The translations under genes were made by a program, and so were the position numbers. The notes under the pieces are model-generated. The model did no database searches, had not been told where the DNA came from, and saw only the letters and a list, made by a program, of their open reading frames with translations. 64,000 nt of DNA from an uncultured Hyphomicrobiaceae bacterium (GTDB lineage: Bacteria; Pseudomonadota; Alphaproteobacteria; Rhizobiales; CAMYJA01), in the NCBI GenBank assembly GCA_947258705.1, contig CAMYJA010000009.1, forward strand, positions 1-64,000, in the 5' to 3' direction. Shown in pieces: positions 50,067 through 60,401 of this stretch. The number at the start of each line of letters is the position of its first letter. Position 1 is the stretch's first letter.

Positions 50067-50143
50067 TGGCGGGAGTGACGGGACTCGAACCCGCGGCCTC
50101 TGGCGTGACAGGCCAGCGCTCTAACCAACTGAGCTACACCCCC
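50067..50143 (-). tRNA. tRNA-Asp (GTC)
   Basis: A 77-nt cloverleaf with acceptor GGGGGTG/CACTCCC (one G-U), D-arm TAGCTCAGTTGGTTAGA, anticodon loop CTGTCAC (anticodon GTC) closed by CTGGC/GCCAG, the T-loop GGTTCGAGTCC region, discriminator G and encoded CCA. Confidence 0.97.
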
Positions 50144-50357
50144 TTATCATCGAGACTTGCCTGTCGTTTGCAAGTATCCGCCCTTTAGGTGAGCATGACC
50201 GCAAACGATCGGGCTCTGCCACAAGCGGAACGAATAACAAGTGGAACCGATCCGACCAGTCCAGTGCGGGAACCGGTTTTATCGGCAGGGCTCCGGTGTA
50301 CGGCAGCCCTTATCCCAAGTCAAGCGAATGAATTCTTCGCATCGAAAACTCGAAATA

Positions 50358-50433
50358 TGGTGGGCGGTGACGGGCTCGAACCGCCGACCCCCTCGGTGTA
50401 AACGAGGTGCTCTTCCAGCTGAGCTAACCGCCC
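50358..50433 (-). tRNA. tRNA-Val (TAC)
   Basis: A 76-nt cloverleaf with acceptor GGGCGGT/ACCGCCC, anticodon loop TTTACAC (anticodon TAC) closed by CCTCG/CGAGG, T-loop GGTTCGAGCCC, discriminator A and encoded CCA. Protein frames across it on the opposite strand are annotation artefacts. Confidence 0.97.
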
Positions 50434-50470
50434 GATAGCTTCCGAAAACCAGTGTTCGAAAGTCAGGGAT

Positions 50471-50505
50471 CAAGGGCGCGATCCTTTTGATGAATCGCGC
50501 CCTTG
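50471..50505 (-). terminator. 12-bp hairpin after the HU gene
   Basis: CAAGGGCGCGAT and ATCGCGCCCTTG form a perfect 12-bp stem with an 11-nt loop, about 90 bp after the HU gene and before tRNA-Val. No U-run follows. It could terminate HU transcription with help or protect the 3' end. Confidence 0.5.
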
Positions 50506-50596
50506 AGATCGAATTCGCAGCTTATAGCATATTCACCGATATTTGGAATATGTTCAGAGCCGTTCAGCCACTGAACCGGTATCGGTAAAATGCGGC

Positions 50597-50869
50597 CTAG
50601 TTCAATGCTTCCTTGAAGGCCTTTGCCGGCGTGAATTTCGGCGCATCCGAAGCCTTGACCTGGATCGTCGCACCGGTCTGCGGATTGCGCGCGGTGCGGG
50701 CCTTGCGGTGGGTTACCTTGAAGGTACCGAAACCGGGAAGACGAACTTCGTCGCCTTTCTTGAGCGACTTAACGATACTGTCGGTCACTGATTCCAGCGC
50801 GGCTCCAGCAGCCTCCTTGGAAATTCCGGCATCGTCAGAAATAATCGTAATCAAATCTTTCTTATTCAT
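50597..50869 (-). CDS. hupB: DNA-binding protein HU
   Basis: A nucleoid-associated dimeric DNA-bending protein. The 90-residue product has the full HU fold: N-terminal MNKKDLITIISDDAGISKEA, the DEVRLPGFGTFKVTHRKART strand, and the arm with ARNPQTGATIQVKASDAPKF. AAGGGGAGAATGAA precedes the ATG. It lies downstream of lon, as in many alphaproteobacteria, but a strong hairpin separates the two, so it likely has its own promoter in the 278-bp gap. Confidence 0.98.
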   Translation of the reverse strand: MNKKDLITIISDDAGISKEAAGAALESVTDSIVKSLKKGDEVRLPGFGTFKVTHRKARTARNPQTGATIQVKASDAPKFTPAKAFKEALN

Positions 50870-51050
50870 TTCATTCTCCCCTTCTGCGGGTTGGTTAAAA
50901 ATTCCAAAAATCTCTTCGCATGGCCGCTGTCGTCATTTCATCATGACGGGCATCACGGCCCGCGTTTGACAAATCGGCATGTGGCATAGAATCTGCGGAC
51001 CATGTTTCCGGTTCGAATTTTTCGGTAGTGCTCACCTGAAATGCGGTGAT

Positions 51051-51090
51051 TCAATAAAACAGGTCTTCCGCAGACTTGCGAAAGACCTGT
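51051..51090 (-). terminator. Intrinsic terminator after lon
   Basis: On the reverse strand ACAGGTCTTTCGCA, a 4-nt loop and TGCGGAAGACCTGT pair over 14 positions with one G-T, followed by TTTTATT. It ends lon transcription before the HU gene. Confidence 0.85.
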
Positions 51091-51147
51091 CATAAAGCGT
51101 GTTTTGCTAGGTTTCTAGCTCTTTTTTTGCTTTTTTCCGCTGTTTTT

Positions 51148-53574
51148 TTAGTGTGCCGTCATTTCAGGCTTGCTGTCTTCTTCGCTATTTCGGGAAGCTG
51201 TGGCGGTGTCAGCGCCCTCTTCCCACTCGATTGGTTCGGGCTTGTGCGTGAGCGCAATCTCAAGCACGTCGTCCAATATCGAGACCGGTCTGATTTCCAG
51301 CTCATTCTTGATTTCATCAGGTATTTCAGCAAGATCCTTCACATTTTCCTCAGGAATAATCACTGTCTTGATGCCACCACGCATGGCTGCGAGGAGCTTT
51401 TCCTTGAGCCCGCCGATCGGTAAAACTCGTCCGCGCAGAGTTATTTCACCCGTCATGGCAACATCGCGATGAATCGCAATTCCTGTCATGACGGATATGA
51501 TGGCCGTGGCCATGGCAACACCCGCGGATGGGCCGTCTTTAGGGGTTGCGCCCTCGGGAACATGGACATGAATGTCGTTTTTTTCGAACAATGGCGGTTT
51601 AATTCCAAAATCGACGGCGCGCGACCGGACATAGGCATTGGCCGCCTGGATCGATTCCTTCATGACATCGCGCAAATTACCGGTGACGGTCATGCGCCCC
51701 TTGCCGGGCATCATCACGCCTTCGATCGTCAGCAATTCACCGCCCGTTTCCGTCCAGGCAAGGCCTGTGACGATACCGATCTGATCCTCGAGCTCGGCTT
51801 CGCCATATCTGTATTTGTAGACACCGAGAAACTCCTCGAGGTTTTCAAGCGTTATGGCGACGGAGCTCGCATCGGTCATCAATATCTCCTTGACCGCCTT
51901 GCGCGCCAGCTTGGCAATTTCACGCTCAAGGTTTCTCACGCCGGCTTCACGCGTATAGCGGCGGATAATCTCAAGCAATGCGTCGTCCGTAAGCGACCAT
52001 TCCTTTTCATCCAGGCCGTTGGCCTCGATCTGGGCCGGAATGAGATGGCGCTTGGCAATCTCGACCTTCTCGTTTTCGGTGTAGCCGGACAGCCTGATCA
52101 CTTCCATTCGGTCCATCAGGGCCGGTGGAATGTTCAGGGTGTTTGCCGTCGTGACAAACATGACCTTTGAGAGGTCATAGTCGACTTCGAGATAATGGTC
52201 GTTGAACGTATTATTCTGTTCGGGATCCAGGACCTCGAGCAGGGCCGATGACGGATCGCCCCTGAAATCGGCGCCCATCTTGTCGATCTCGTCGAGGAGA
52301 AAGAGCGGATTCGATTTTTTTGCCTTGCGCATGGACTGGACGACCTTGCCCGGCATGGAGCCGATATAGGTCCGTCTGTGCCCGCGAATTTCGGCTTCGT
52401 CGCGCACGCCGCCCAAGGACATGCGGATGAATTCGCGGCCAGTGGATTGCGCGATGGACTTGCCAAGCGAGGTTTTACCGACGCCGGGCGGTCCGACGAG
52501 GCACAGGATTGGCCCCTTCAACTTCTCGGTTCTGGTCTGAACCGCGAGATACTCGATGATCCGTTCCTTGACTTTTTCAAGACCGTAATGCTGCTCGTCG
52601 AGCACATCCTGGGCCTTGCCAAGATCCTTGTTGATCTCGCCTTCCTCATCCCAGGGGATGGAAAGCAACCAGTCGAGATAATTTCTGACCACGGTCGCTT
52701 CGGCCGACATGGGGCTCATCTGCTTGAGCTTTTTCAGCTCGGCGATCGCCTTGTCGCGGGCTTCCTTGGTGAGATTGATCTCTTCGATTTTTTCCTCGAA
52801 ATCCGCAATATCATCGCGTTCGTCGGAATCGCCGAGTTCCTTCTGGATCGCCTTCATCTGCTCATTGAGATAATATTCCCGCTGCGTCTTCTCCATCTGG
52901 CGCTTGACGCGTGAGCGGATTTTCTTCTCCACCTGAAGAACGGAGATTTCACTTTCCATCAAAGCGTATACCCGCTCGAGGCGATCGGCCACGGAGGTCA
53001 CCTCGAGGATTTCCTGCTTGTCGGCAATCTTGATGGCAAGATGCGAGGCGATGGTATCGGCGAGTTTCGAATAATCGGTTATCTGGGTAACGCTGCCCAA
53101 AACCTCAGGCGATATCTTTTTGTTCAGCTTAACGTAATTCTCGAACTGGCCGATGGTCGAACGGGACAATGCCTCGATTTCGACATCGGTTCCGATATCT
53201 TCCTGGACGGGCTCGACTTCAGCCTCGAAATATTCGCTGTTCTCGGTGTATTTGGTGATTCTCACCCGCGAGCTGCCTTCCACGAGAACCTTGACGGTGC
53301 CGTCGGGGAGTTTCAGCAGTTGCAACACCGACGCCAGAGTGCCGACGTCGTAAATTTCATCCTGGGCCGGGTCATCGTCACCGGCGTTTTTCTGTGCGGC
53401 CAGCAAGATCTGCCGTTCCGACGCCATGACCTCTTCAAGCGCATTGATCGATTTTTCACGCCCGACAAAGAGGGGCACGATCATATAGGGAAAAACCACA
53501 ATGTCCCGCAGCGGCAAAACGGGATATTTTCCGTCTTCGGTCTTGTCCGTCACTTTTTCTATTTCATTTGCCAT
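51148..53574 (-). CDS. lon: ATP-dependent protease Lon
   Basis: A hexameric AAA+ serine protease that degrades misfolded and regulatory proteins. In Caulobacter-type cells its substrates include DnaA, SciP and CcrM. The 808-residue protein has the N-terminal LON domain (about 15-210), the ATPase with Walker [14 protein letters not shown] and Walker [12 protein letters not shown], and the protease domain with catalytic Ser in [12 protein letters not shown] and Lys in [17 protein letters not shown] short Ala/Ser/Glu tail ends the protein. The start at 53574 has GGGAAAAG upstream. Confidence 0.98.
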   Translation of the reverse strand: MANEIEKVTDKTEDGKYPVLPLRDIVVFPYMIVPLFVGREKSINALEEVMASERQILLAAQKNAGDDDPAQDEIYDVGTLASVLQLLKLPDGTVKVLVEGSSRVRITKYTENSEYFEAEVEPVQEDIGTDVEIEALSRSTIGQFENYVKLNKKISPEVLGSVTQITDYSKLADTIASHLAIKIADKQEILEVTSVADRLERVYALMESEISVLQVEKKIRSRVKRQMEKTQREYYLNEQMKAIQKELGDSDERDDIADFEEKIEEINLTKEARDKAIAELKKLKQMSPMSAEATVVRNYLDWLLSIPWDEEGEINKDLGKAQDVLDEQHYGLEKVKERIIEYLAVQTRTEKLKGPILCLVGPPGVGKTSLGKSIAQSTGREFIRMSLGGVRDEAEIRGHRRTYIGSMPGKVVQSMRKAKKSNPLFLLDEIDKMGADFRGDPSSALLEVLDPEQNNTFNDHYLEVDYDLSKVMFVTTANTLNIPPALMDRMEVIRLSGYTENEKVEIAKRHLIPAQIEANGLDEKEWSLTDDALLEIIRRYTREAGVRNLEREIAKLARKAVKEILMTDASSVAITLENLEEFLGVYKYRYGEAELEDQIGIVTGLAWTETGGELLTIEGVMMPGKGRMTVTGNLRDVMKESIQAANAYVRSRAVDFGIKPPLFEKNDIHVHVPEGATPKDGPSAGVAMATAIISVMTGIAIHRDVAMTGEITLRGRVLPIGGLKEKLLAAMRGGIKTVIIPEENVKDLAEIPDEIKNELEIRPVSILDDVLEIALTHKPEPIEWEEGADTATASRNSEEDSKPEMTAH

Positions 53575-54134
53575 CTGACTTTTCCCATTTTTTCAGGGCA
53601 CCAAACTCCGGATCTTGTTCCGAAAAGTCGCACCCCGACCATTTCATTATTATTCTATCGTTGTTTTGTTCTTGTTTTCAGATTGTTACGTTCTTCATTC
53701 CCGTCCGAGAAATAGCATCCATCCCCTTGACACCAGCCCCTTGATACCAGCTGTTTTACGGCCTTTCGGGACGCTCCCGAGCGGCCTTTGCCCGTCACGG
53801 TCCCATCGCGGTCAATCAACAGTTTAGCCGCAAGATCACTATTGAGGAACATAACATGCAAATAAGGCTAAGACCCGCGCGTTCAAGACCAACTCACAGA
53901 ATATCTCTGCCACAAACCCGCGTCCCGGACTGACTCCGGCGCTACAATCGGTTGCGCACGCTACGAATAAAACATGACGTATTCAGTGCCTTAGCCGCGC
54001 CCTGACGCTCTCTGCCATGCTCCGTTCGGATCATGACAGCGGATATTTACGCCGGCGAACTATTGCACACTTTCGTTGGAAACGCCGAAACAGAAGCTCT
54101 TGGACCGGGCCAAGCCTGGGTAAAGCCCGGGCAT
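53575..54134. other. lon-clpX intergenic region
   Basis: 560 bp without a credible gene; a 68-codon reverse frame near its left end has no recognisable features. It must hold the lon promoter; I could not find a convincing heat-shock (RpoH) element. It contains a 14-bp tandem repeat (53723-53750). A GCCTGGG/CCCGGGC hairpin near 54113-54131 lies just after clpX. Confidence 0.6.
53723..53750. repeat. 14-bp imperfect tandem repeat upstream of lon
   Basis: CCCCTTGACACCAG is followed directly by CCCCTTGATACCAG (one mismatch). It lies about 150 bp upstream of the lon start. Confidence 0.7.
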
Positions 54135-55385
54135 TCAGGCACTTGATTCGATTTCCTCGGCACGGTCGGAATAAATACGCAGGGGCCGGGCCGAGCCATC
54201 CACCACATCGTGACTGATCACAACTTCCTCGACACCTTTCAATCCGGGCAGATCGAACATGGTCTCAAGAAGTATCGTTTCCATGATCGAGCGCAGACCA
54301 CGGGCGCCGGTCTTGCGCTTGATCGCCTTGCGGGCAATCGCGCGCAGTGAATCCTCGGCAAATGTCAGCTCGACATCTTCCATTTCAAAGAGGCGCTGAT
54401 ACTGCTTGACCAAAGCATTTTTGGGCTCCGTCAATATCTGCACAAGCGCGTCTTCGTCGAGGTCCTGAAGGGTGGCGAGCACCGGAACACGTCCGATGAA
54501 CTCGGGTATGAGGCCGTAGCGTAAAAGATCTTCGGGCTCGATATTCTTCAGAATTTCACCTGTGCCGCGGTCGTCTTCGGACTCGACCGTCGCGCCAAAG
54601 CCGATCGACGTCGACCGGCCGCGGTCGGCAATCATTTTTTCAAGGCCTGAAAATGCACCGCCGCAAATGAACAGGATATTGGTCGTGTCGACCTGGAGAA
54701 ATTCCTGCTGAGGGTGCTTGCGCCCGCCCTGCGGCGGTACGGATGCAACGGTCCCTTCCATGATTTTGAGAAGCGCCTGCTGGACGCCCTCGCCCGATAC
54801 GTCGCGCGTGATCGAGGGGTTGTCCGCCTTGCGGCTGATCTTGTCGACCTCGTCGATGTAAACGATGCCACGCTGGGCGCGTTCCACATTGTAGTCAGCC
54901 GCCTGGAGCAGCTTCAGGATGATGTTCTCGACGTCTTCGCCGACATAACCGGCTTCCGTAAGTGTCGTGGCATCGGCCATTGTGAAGGGAACGTCGAGTA
55001 TGCGCGCCAGTGTCTGCGCAAGCAACGTCTTGCCGCAACCGGTCGGGCCGATCAGAAGGATGTTCGATTTCGCCAGTTCCACGTCATTGTTTTTGGAGGA
55101 ATGGTTCAGGCGCTTGTAATGGTTGTGGACGGCAACCGAAAGAACGCGCTTGGCGTGATCCTGATCGATCACATAGTCGTTCAAAACCTCATAGATTTCG
55201 CTCGGCGTGGGAACGCCATCGTTCGATTTGACGAGCGTGTTTTTGTTTTCTTCCCGGATAATATCCATGCAGAGTTCGACGCATTCGTCGCAGATGAATA
55301 CAGTGGGTCCGGCGATCAGTTTGCGGACTTCGTGCTGGCTTTTCCCGCAAAAGGAGCAATAGAGGGTGTTTTTCTCTTGAGGCAT
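54135..55385 (-). CDS. clpX: ATP-dependent Clp protease ATP-binding subunit ClpX
   Basis: An AAA+ unfoldase that feeds substrates to ClpP. The 416-residue protein has the N-terminal C4 zinc finger ([14 protein letters not shown] ... CDECVELC), Walker [16 protein letters not shown], Walker [14 protein letters not shown], the pore loop GYVG, and the IGF loop region for ClpP docking (near [12 protein letters not shown]). The ATG at 55385 has AAGG upstream. It follows clpP on the same strand after a 368-bp gap, so the two genes may be separately promoted. Confidence 0.98.
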   Translation of the reverse strand: MPQEKNTLYCSFCGKSQHEVRKLIAGPTVFICDECVELCMDIIREENKNTLVKSNDGVPTPSEIYEVLNDYVIDQDHAKRVLSVAVHNHYKRLNHSSKNNDVELAKSNILLIGPTGCGKTLLAQTLARILDVPFTMADATTLTEAGYVGEDVENIILKLLQAADYNVERAQRGIVYIDEVDKISRKADNPSITRDVSGEGVQQALLKIMEGTVASVPPQGGRKHPQQEFLQVDTTNILFICGGAFSGLEKMIADRGRSTSIGFGATVESEDDRGTGEILKNIEPEDLLRYGLIPEFIGRVPVLATLQDLDEDALVQILTEPKNALVKQYQRLFEMEDVELTFAEDSLRAIARKAIKRKTGARGLRSIMETILLETMFDLPGLKGVEEVVISHDVVDGSARPLRIYSDRAEEIESSA

Positions 55386-55753
55386 TCAACCTTCTCATTC
55401 GTTGTTTCTAGTCGTTGTCGTAAGACTGCACCCAACCTCAATCATATAATCACTGGTTCACCAATCGCACAGTGCCCTTGCAAAAATAATCCGACAAAAC
55501 GAATCTCTATCAGACATGCTAATGGATGATTGATCAAGAAATCATTAAGTTTTCAGCCTCAGCCGGGGTTGGAACGCGACAGATTTACAACAGTTTTTCC
55601 GGCCATGCATCAGAAGACTCAAATTATGGTAACAGTAAGGGCTTGATCGACCGGCGCGCCTGCGCCCTGTTGATGCATCCTTGCCGATCGATGCATCCTT
55701 TTCGATTCAGCCTCAGGCTGCAGACCTTGCCGATGCCGGCATCTTCTTTGTTG
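55386..55753. other. clpP-clpX intergenic region
   Basis: 368 bp with no credible gene. It should hold a clpX promoter. An imperfect 18-bp tandem repeat is listed separately. TATGAT on the reverse strand near 55448 is a possible -10 without a clear -35. Confidence 0.55.
55672..55707. repeat. 18-bp imperfect tandem repeat between clpP and clpX
   Basis: GATGCATCCTTGCCGATC is followed directly by GATGCATCCTTTTCGATT (three mismatches). Each copy includes the palindrome ATGCAT. Confidence 0.7.
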
Positions 55754-56410
55754 CTATTTATCAGCCTTGTCCTCGTCTCCCTCGTCTCCCAGCTTCAATT
55801 CATCGCGGCTGGTCAGTACTTCGTCGATAATGCCGAACTCTTTCGCTCCTTCGGCCGTCATGAAATTATCGCGGTCGAGGGCGTCGGCGATGGCATCGAC
55901 ACTCTGGCCGGTATGGGTTGCATAGACATGGTTCAGCCGCTCGCGCAGGGACAGGATTTCCTGGGCGTGCCGCTCGATGTCGCTCGCCTGCCCCTGAAAA
56001 CCGCCGGAGGGTTGATGCACCATGATGCGGGCGTTGGGGAGCGCATAGCGCATACCCGTTGCGCCAGCCGAAAGAAGCAGCGAGCCCATGGATGCCGCCT
56101 GCCCGATACAGAGTGTTGCGACCGGAGGGCGGATAAACTGCATTGTATCGTAGACGGCCATGCCCGAGGAGACGATGCCGCCCGGTGAATTGATATACAT
56201 GGAAATTTCTTTTTTCGGATTTTCCGCTTCCAGAAAGAGCAGTTGGGCGGTGATCAGCGAAGACATGTGATCCTCAACCGGGCCGGTAACAAATATGATG
56301 CGCTCCTTGAGAAGGCGCGAATAAATATCATAGGCGCGTTCGCCGCGATTGGTTTGCTCGACCACCATGGGTACGAGTGTATTCATGGTCGTCTCGATCG
56401 GGTCTCGCAT
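55754..56410 (-). CDS. clpP: ATP-dependent Clp protease proteolytic subunit ClpP
   Basis: The serine peptidase barrel that partners ClpX and ClpA. The 218-residue protein has the full triad: Ser107 (GQAASMGS), His132 (MVHQPSGG) and Asp181 (ALDRDNF). The N-terminus [20 protein letters not shown] is the usual alphaproteobacterial form and AAAAGGA precedes it. The tail is acidic. It is 67 bp after tig, in the classic tig-clpP-clpX-lon order. Confidence 0.98.
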   Translation of the reverse strand: MRDPIETTMNTLVPMVVEQTNRGERAYDIYSRLLKERIIFVTGPVEDHMSSLITAQLLFLEAENPKKEISMYINSPGGIVSSGMAVYDTMQFIRPPVATLCIGQAASMGSLLLSAGATGMRYALPNARIMVHQPSGGFQGQASDIERHAQEILSLRERLNHVYATHTGQSVDAIADALDRDNFMTAEGAKEFGIIDEVLTSRDELKLGDEGDEDKADK

Positions 56411-56477
56411 TCTGTTTCATCCTTTTGCAGATCGTGCATTGTTGATTGTCGGGGGTCGGTCGAAAAACCGGCTCCGA

Positions 56478-57827
56478 TTATTCGTCATCCTCGTCGGATT
56501 TCATCAGCTCTTCGGGCGAGGTTTCAACCTCGGCCACCTCGGCCAGTTCGAGAATATAGTTCACGACCTTGTCCTCGAATATCGGCGCCCTGAGCTCGGC
56601 CAGCGCGTCCGGGTTTTTGCGGTAGAAATCATAAAGATGCTGCTCCTGACCGGGGAAGCGGCGTGCCTGCTCGGCAAGGGCGCGTTGCAATTCCTCCTCG
56701 CTCACTGAAATCTCGGCATTTTCGCCGATATGGGACAGGACAATGCCCAGGCGAACCCGGCGTTCGGCGATTTCACGATATTCCTTACGCGCCTCATCTT
56801 CGGTCTTGCCCTCGTCTTCGAAACTTTTGCCCGCCTTCTCCAGGCTGTCGTTCACCTGCTGCCAGATGCCGTCGAATTCACGCTCGACAAGCGAGGGCGG
56901 TAATTCCAGCTTGTGCCCCTCGTTCAGAGCGTCGAGCAAAGTCTTCTTGATTTTGGCATCCGAGAACTGCTGATATTGATCCTTAATCTGACTTTTTATG
57001 GCGTCTTTGAGCTTTGCGAGATCCTCGATACCGAGTTTCTTGGCGAATTCATCGTCTATGTCCGGCAGCACGGGTTCGGATACCGCGGAGACCTTAACAT
57101 CGAAAACCGCGTCTTTTCCGGCAAGATGCTCGGCGTTGTAATCTTTGGGAAAGGTGACCTCGACCTTGCGCTCATCACCTGATTTTACGCCGACAAGCGC
57201 TTCCTCGAAGCCTGGAATGAAGGAATTGCTGCCGAGCACGAGAGGAGTGTCGTCGACCTTGCCGCCCTCGAACTCCTCGCCATCGATCGATCCCGTGAAA
57301 CTGATCTTGACCTGGTCGTCGATTGCGGCCTCGCGTCCTTCGCGTTCTTCATATGTTGCGCTGCCCTGCACAAGCTCGTCCAGACGCTTTGCAACTTCCG
57401 CGTCGTCGACGGCCGCGACCTGGCGCTCCAGCGTGATCGACTTGAAATCCATGGGCTCGACAGTGGGCAGGATTTCGAACGACATGGTGTAGGAAAGGTC
57501 CGCCTTTCCCGCCATGATCTTCTCGATCTCCTTTTCGTCCTCGGTCAATTTGATGTCCGGCTGAAACGCCGGCCGCTCGTCGCGCTCGATAAGAGCATCG
57601 CGACTGGAATTGCTGACCGTTTCCTGAATGATGTCCGCCATCATCGACTTGCCGTATATTTTTTTGATATGGGCAGGCGGGACCTTGCCGGGACGGAAGC
57701 CCTTGATCTGGACCTTGTCCTTGACCTCGTTGAGCTTTTCGTTGAGCTTGCTGTCAAGCTCCGCCGCCTCGACGACAATCTGAAGCTCTCGCTTGAGACC
57801 TTCGGATGATGTTTCTGTAACCTGCAT
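56478..57827 (-). CDS. tig: Trigger factor
   Basis: A ribosome-bound chaperone with peptidyl-prolyl isomerase activity that meets nascent chains. The 449-residue protein has the ribosome-binding signature (IKGFRPGKVPPAHIKKIYG, near residue 40), a FKBP-type domain (about 155-240, with SFTGSIDGEEFEGGKVDDTP) and the helical C-terminal arms. The tail is acidic. The start at 57827 gives the standard N-terminus MQVTETSSEGLKRELQ; in-frame codons further upstream run into tRNA-Leu. Confidence 0.98.
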   Translation of the reverse strand: MQVTETSSEGLKRELQIVVEAAELDSKLNEKLNEVKDKVQIKGFRPGKVPPAHIKKIYGKSMMADIIQETVSNSSRDALIERDERPAFQPDIKLTEDEKEIEKIMAGKADLSYTMSFEILPTVEPMDFKSITLERQVAAVDDAEVAKRLDELVQGSATYEEREGREAAIDDQVKISFTGSIDGEEFEGGKVDDTPLVLGSNSFIPGFEEALVGVKSGDERKVEVTFPKDYNAEHLAGKDAVFDVKVSAVSEPVLPDIDDEFAKKLGIEDLAKLKDAIKSQIKDQYQQFSDAKIKKTLLDALNEGHKLELPPSLVEREFDGIWQQVNDSLEKAGKSFEDEGKTEDEARKEYREIAERRVRLGIVLSHIGENAEISVSEEELQRALAEQARRFPGQEQHLYDFYRKNPDALAELRAPIFEDKVVNYILELAEVAEVETSPEELMKSDEDDE

Positions 57828-57878
57828 GTTCGTTCTGATCCGATCTATTTCCCAGGGTGGGTTGTTCGAAGGAGTGAC

Positions 57879-57963
<85 letters not shown>

Positions 57964-58169
57964 CGCATAGCCCGTGCTTCAATCTGCCGGCGGAATCTCC
58001 GCAACATCAGATCGCAATGACGACCGGATTTTACAGGATGTGAGCCGCAGACATCGTAAAGCCCGGGGATGCTGCCGCACTCCCGCGCTTATTCCTGTGT
58101 CTCTATTACGTGGGAGTGGGATCGAATTGCAAGACAAGATTTCCCGAAACCCTGTTGATGAAGCATTAG

Positions 58170-59047
58170 CTAGAGTTCCCAGCGCCAAAGCGCCGGAACC
58201 CAGCGGTAGGCCGAGCCGTTGCGGGCAATATGACCGACACCGGGAAATGGCAGATGGTAGCCGATCACCGTCATGCGACGTCGCCTGTTACCAGCAATTG
58301 ATTGTCGTTCGATGTCACCATAACGGACAGATGGCCGGGCGTATGGCCGTAGGACTGTACGGCGCTGATACCGGGCACGATCTCGTCGCCAGGCTTGATC
58401 CGCTTGGTTCTGCCGCCGACGGGCAACAGATTTCTTTTTGCGCCCGATGCAAAACTGGCAAAGGCTTCGGGAAGTTTCGAGGCGGTGTCATCCGCCGTCC
58501 AAAATGCCCATTCGGTCTCATTCATGAAATATTCGGCATTCGGGAAGCGCGGTGCTTCCTCGAAGTCGTCGATGATGCCCCAGACATGGTCCGGGTGCCC
58601 ATGGGTCAGGAATATCTTGTCGACCTGGTCGGGCGTATAGCCTGCGGCGGCGAGGTTATCGACCAGCTTGCCGGCGCTCGACTGAAAATTCTGGCCGGCC
58701 CCCGTATCGATCAGGACCAGATGCTTGCCGGTATTGATGAGCGTCAGATTGACATGCGACAAATGCGTCTGGGCATCGAGATAATTTGACGTGAGGAAGG
58801 CCTTCAGCTTGGCTTCGGGGACATTCCCGGCCATGAAGCTCGTCGGCAGAGAGAGATTGCCGTCGCTGATTACGGTGATTTCGAAATCGCCATGGCCGAA
58901 CCTGAAAAAACCAGGTGCCTGCTTGAGCGCCTTGTCAGCCTTCGCGACCGCGTATTCGGGCCATATTTGCGCCCCCGCCGCCATAAGCGCTGCGGCTCCG
59001 CCCGCCTTGAGCATATCCCGGCGGCTGAATGGTGAAAGTTTTCGCAT
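58170..59047 (-). pseudogene. Tat-exported metallo-beta-lactamase-fold hydrolase, broken
   Basis: The 5' part encodes 258 residues: a twin-arginine signal (FSRRDMLKAGGAAALMAAG), then an MBL-fold domain with THGHPDH and YGHTPGHLSV, ending at TGA right after LLVTGDVA. The conserved C-terminal segment (MTVIGYHLPFPGVGHIARNG then SAYRWVPALWRW, stop at 58170) continues immediately but in another frame, joined at GCATGACG. Relatives have roughly 30-40 further residues between these two parts, so an internal deletion with frameshift is inferred. The truncated product lacks the last metal-ligand His, so activity is unlikely. A sequencing error alone would not explain the missing segment. Confidence 0.8.
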
Positions 59048-59247
59048 TTTATCCCTGACACTAGTTTACATTTTTAAGACCGGTTGCTTTATCGCGACCG
59101 GTAAGACAGACAATGTTTGTGTCCATATTTTCCGATCACCTCCGGCTTTTTCCCAGACTACCACTTTCAAAATCGATGCATCAAGGCCTGGCGGCAATAA
59201 TCTGGCCTGTTCCATATGGCTGGATGAAACAAGGAACCTTACCCATG

Positions 59248-59288
59248 AAAAAACCGGGCTCCCCGACAAGAGGAACCCGGTTGTTTTT
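59248..59288. terminator. Intrinsic terminator after the outer membrane protein gene
   Basis: AACCGGG and CCCGGTT pair, with TCC/GGA inside after one mismatch. A run of six T follows on the reverse strand and GTTTTT on the forward strand. It lies 37 bp after the outer membrane protein gene and could serve both strands. Confidence 0.85.
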
Positions 59289-59324
59289 ATTCCTTCGTTG
59301 ATTGCGGCCTGCGCCGCGGTCAAC

Positions 59325-60110
59325 TTAATGGAAGAGTGAATCGATCTTGTAACGAACACCGAGCATAAGCTCATGCGCTACGAGGTTGTCGAGTTCCAGC
59401 GGCGGATTGACGAAGCCTGTGTTGTCCAGGCCTTTTGACTTGGTGTCGCCCATGTCGATATAGCGGTAGCCGACATCGATGCTGATGTTCGGTGTAACCT
59501 GTTTTTCAACACCGGCCATGAGGGACCATGCGAGTTCATAATTGTCAGCGCCGAACTGCGGATTGTTGCCGAACGGCGAGTTTACGAACATTACGTTTTC
59601 CACTTTATGATGCGCGAAACCGATGCCGGCGCCAACGTAAGGCGTGAAGGAGCCATATGATGCGAAATCATAGTAGAGGTTGAGCATCGCGGTGCGGGAC
59701 CGCACGGATGTGTAGACGGGATCGACAGGATCCGGGAACCATTTGAATTCGTTCTCATGGCGATATGTGAGCGCAAGCTCGCCGCGCAGACGATGTCCGA
59801 GATCGCAACCGGCGCCGAACTGGGTAAGCACGGCATCGCTGTACTCGCGGTTGTCGAATGTCGCACCAATTGCATTTGTGTAACCCACATCCGGATCCAT
59901 TGCCCATGAGTAACCGAGGTCAGCACGCAGATAACAGCGGTGCGACGGCGGCATGCCTGCGTCCTTCATGGAAACATAGCCCGGATCTTTCATTGAATAT
60001 GCGGGAGCGGGCTCGTAATCCACGATGCCGCCTGCGTTTGCTGTAATGGAGAAGCTGGATGTCGCCACGAGTGCTGCCGCAACAATACCTACTTTAACTG
60101 TGTTGGTCAT
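59325..60110 (-). CDS. Outer membrane beta-barrel protein (Omp25/Omp31-like)
   Basis: A predicted small outer-membrane barrel. The 261-residue protein has a signal peptide cleaved after SITANA (residue 26), a short Tyr/Pro-rich stretch (VDYEPAPAYSMKDPGYVSMK), then alternating hydrophobic strands typical of the OMP_b-brl family, for example YVGAGIGFAHHKVENV and ISIDVGYRYIDMGD. It ends YKIDSLFH; the usual terminal Phe is followed by His. The start at 60110 is chosen because the signal peptide begins there and AAAGGG precedes it. A full CtrA-type site lies about 90 bp upstream, suggesting cell-cycle control. Exact function unknown. Confidence 0.88.
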   Translation of the reverse strand: MTNTVKVGIVAAALVATSSFSITANAGGIVDYEPAPAYSMKDPGYVSMKDAGMPPSHRCYLRADLGYSWAMDPDVGYTNAIGATFDNREYSDAVLTQFGAGCDLGHRLRGELALTYRHENEFKWFPDPVDPVYTSVRSRTAMLNLYYDFASYGSFTPYVGAGIGFAHHKVENVMFVNSPFGNNPQFGADNYELAWSLMAGVEKQVTPNISIDVGYRYIDMGDTKSKGLDNTGFVNPPLELDNLVAHELMLGVRYKIDSLFH

Positions 60111-60197
60111 TTCTACTACCCTTTGATAATTCAGGCCCTCGTGGAGAGACACCTGTTTGCGATACTAAGTTTAGATAAATAGATTTGCGCAGGTCGT

Positions 60198-60214
60198 GGT
60201 TAATGCCGGGTTAA
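60198..60214 (-). promoter_or_regulatory. CtrA-type binding site
   Basis: On the reverse strand TTAACCCGGCATTAACC contains TTAA-N7-TTAA with the extra C residues of the Caulobacter CtrA consensus. It is 90-105 bp upstream of the outer membrane protein start, a normal position for a CtrA-activated promoter. Confidence 0.6.
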
Positions 60215-60372
60215 ATGCGGGCGGTTTTTGTTTCTTTTTGATACATTTTTTTCTGAAACGGCCATTTTCAGCGGGTCCGGCGCTCTCAAATGCGTAATTA
60301 ATCTCCCTATCGGCAGATCCGAGCGCGGCAAACAAATATCGAAAACGAGTGCTATTTTGTGCCACAGTCCGG

Positions 60373-60401
60373 TTGCAGTACGACCGGGACGGGGCTAACT
60401 T
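60373..60401 (+). promoter_or_regulatory. Candidate cysK promoter
   Basis: TTGCAG (60373-60378), a 17-bp spacer and TAACTT (60396-60401). It would give a leader of about 64 nt before the TTG start of cysK, and would exclude the longer in-frame start at 60349. Confidence 0.4.

Noticed and set aside
50189-50438. Small peptides containing GDGLEPPTPSV and WWAVTGSNRRPPRCKRG
   Set aside because: These are well-known artefacts produced by translating across tRNA genes; here the tRNA-Val complement.
53655-53861. A 68-codon reverse frame upstream of lon
   Set aside because: No family similarity, no ribosome binding site, and it overlaps the tandem repeat; not credible as a gene.
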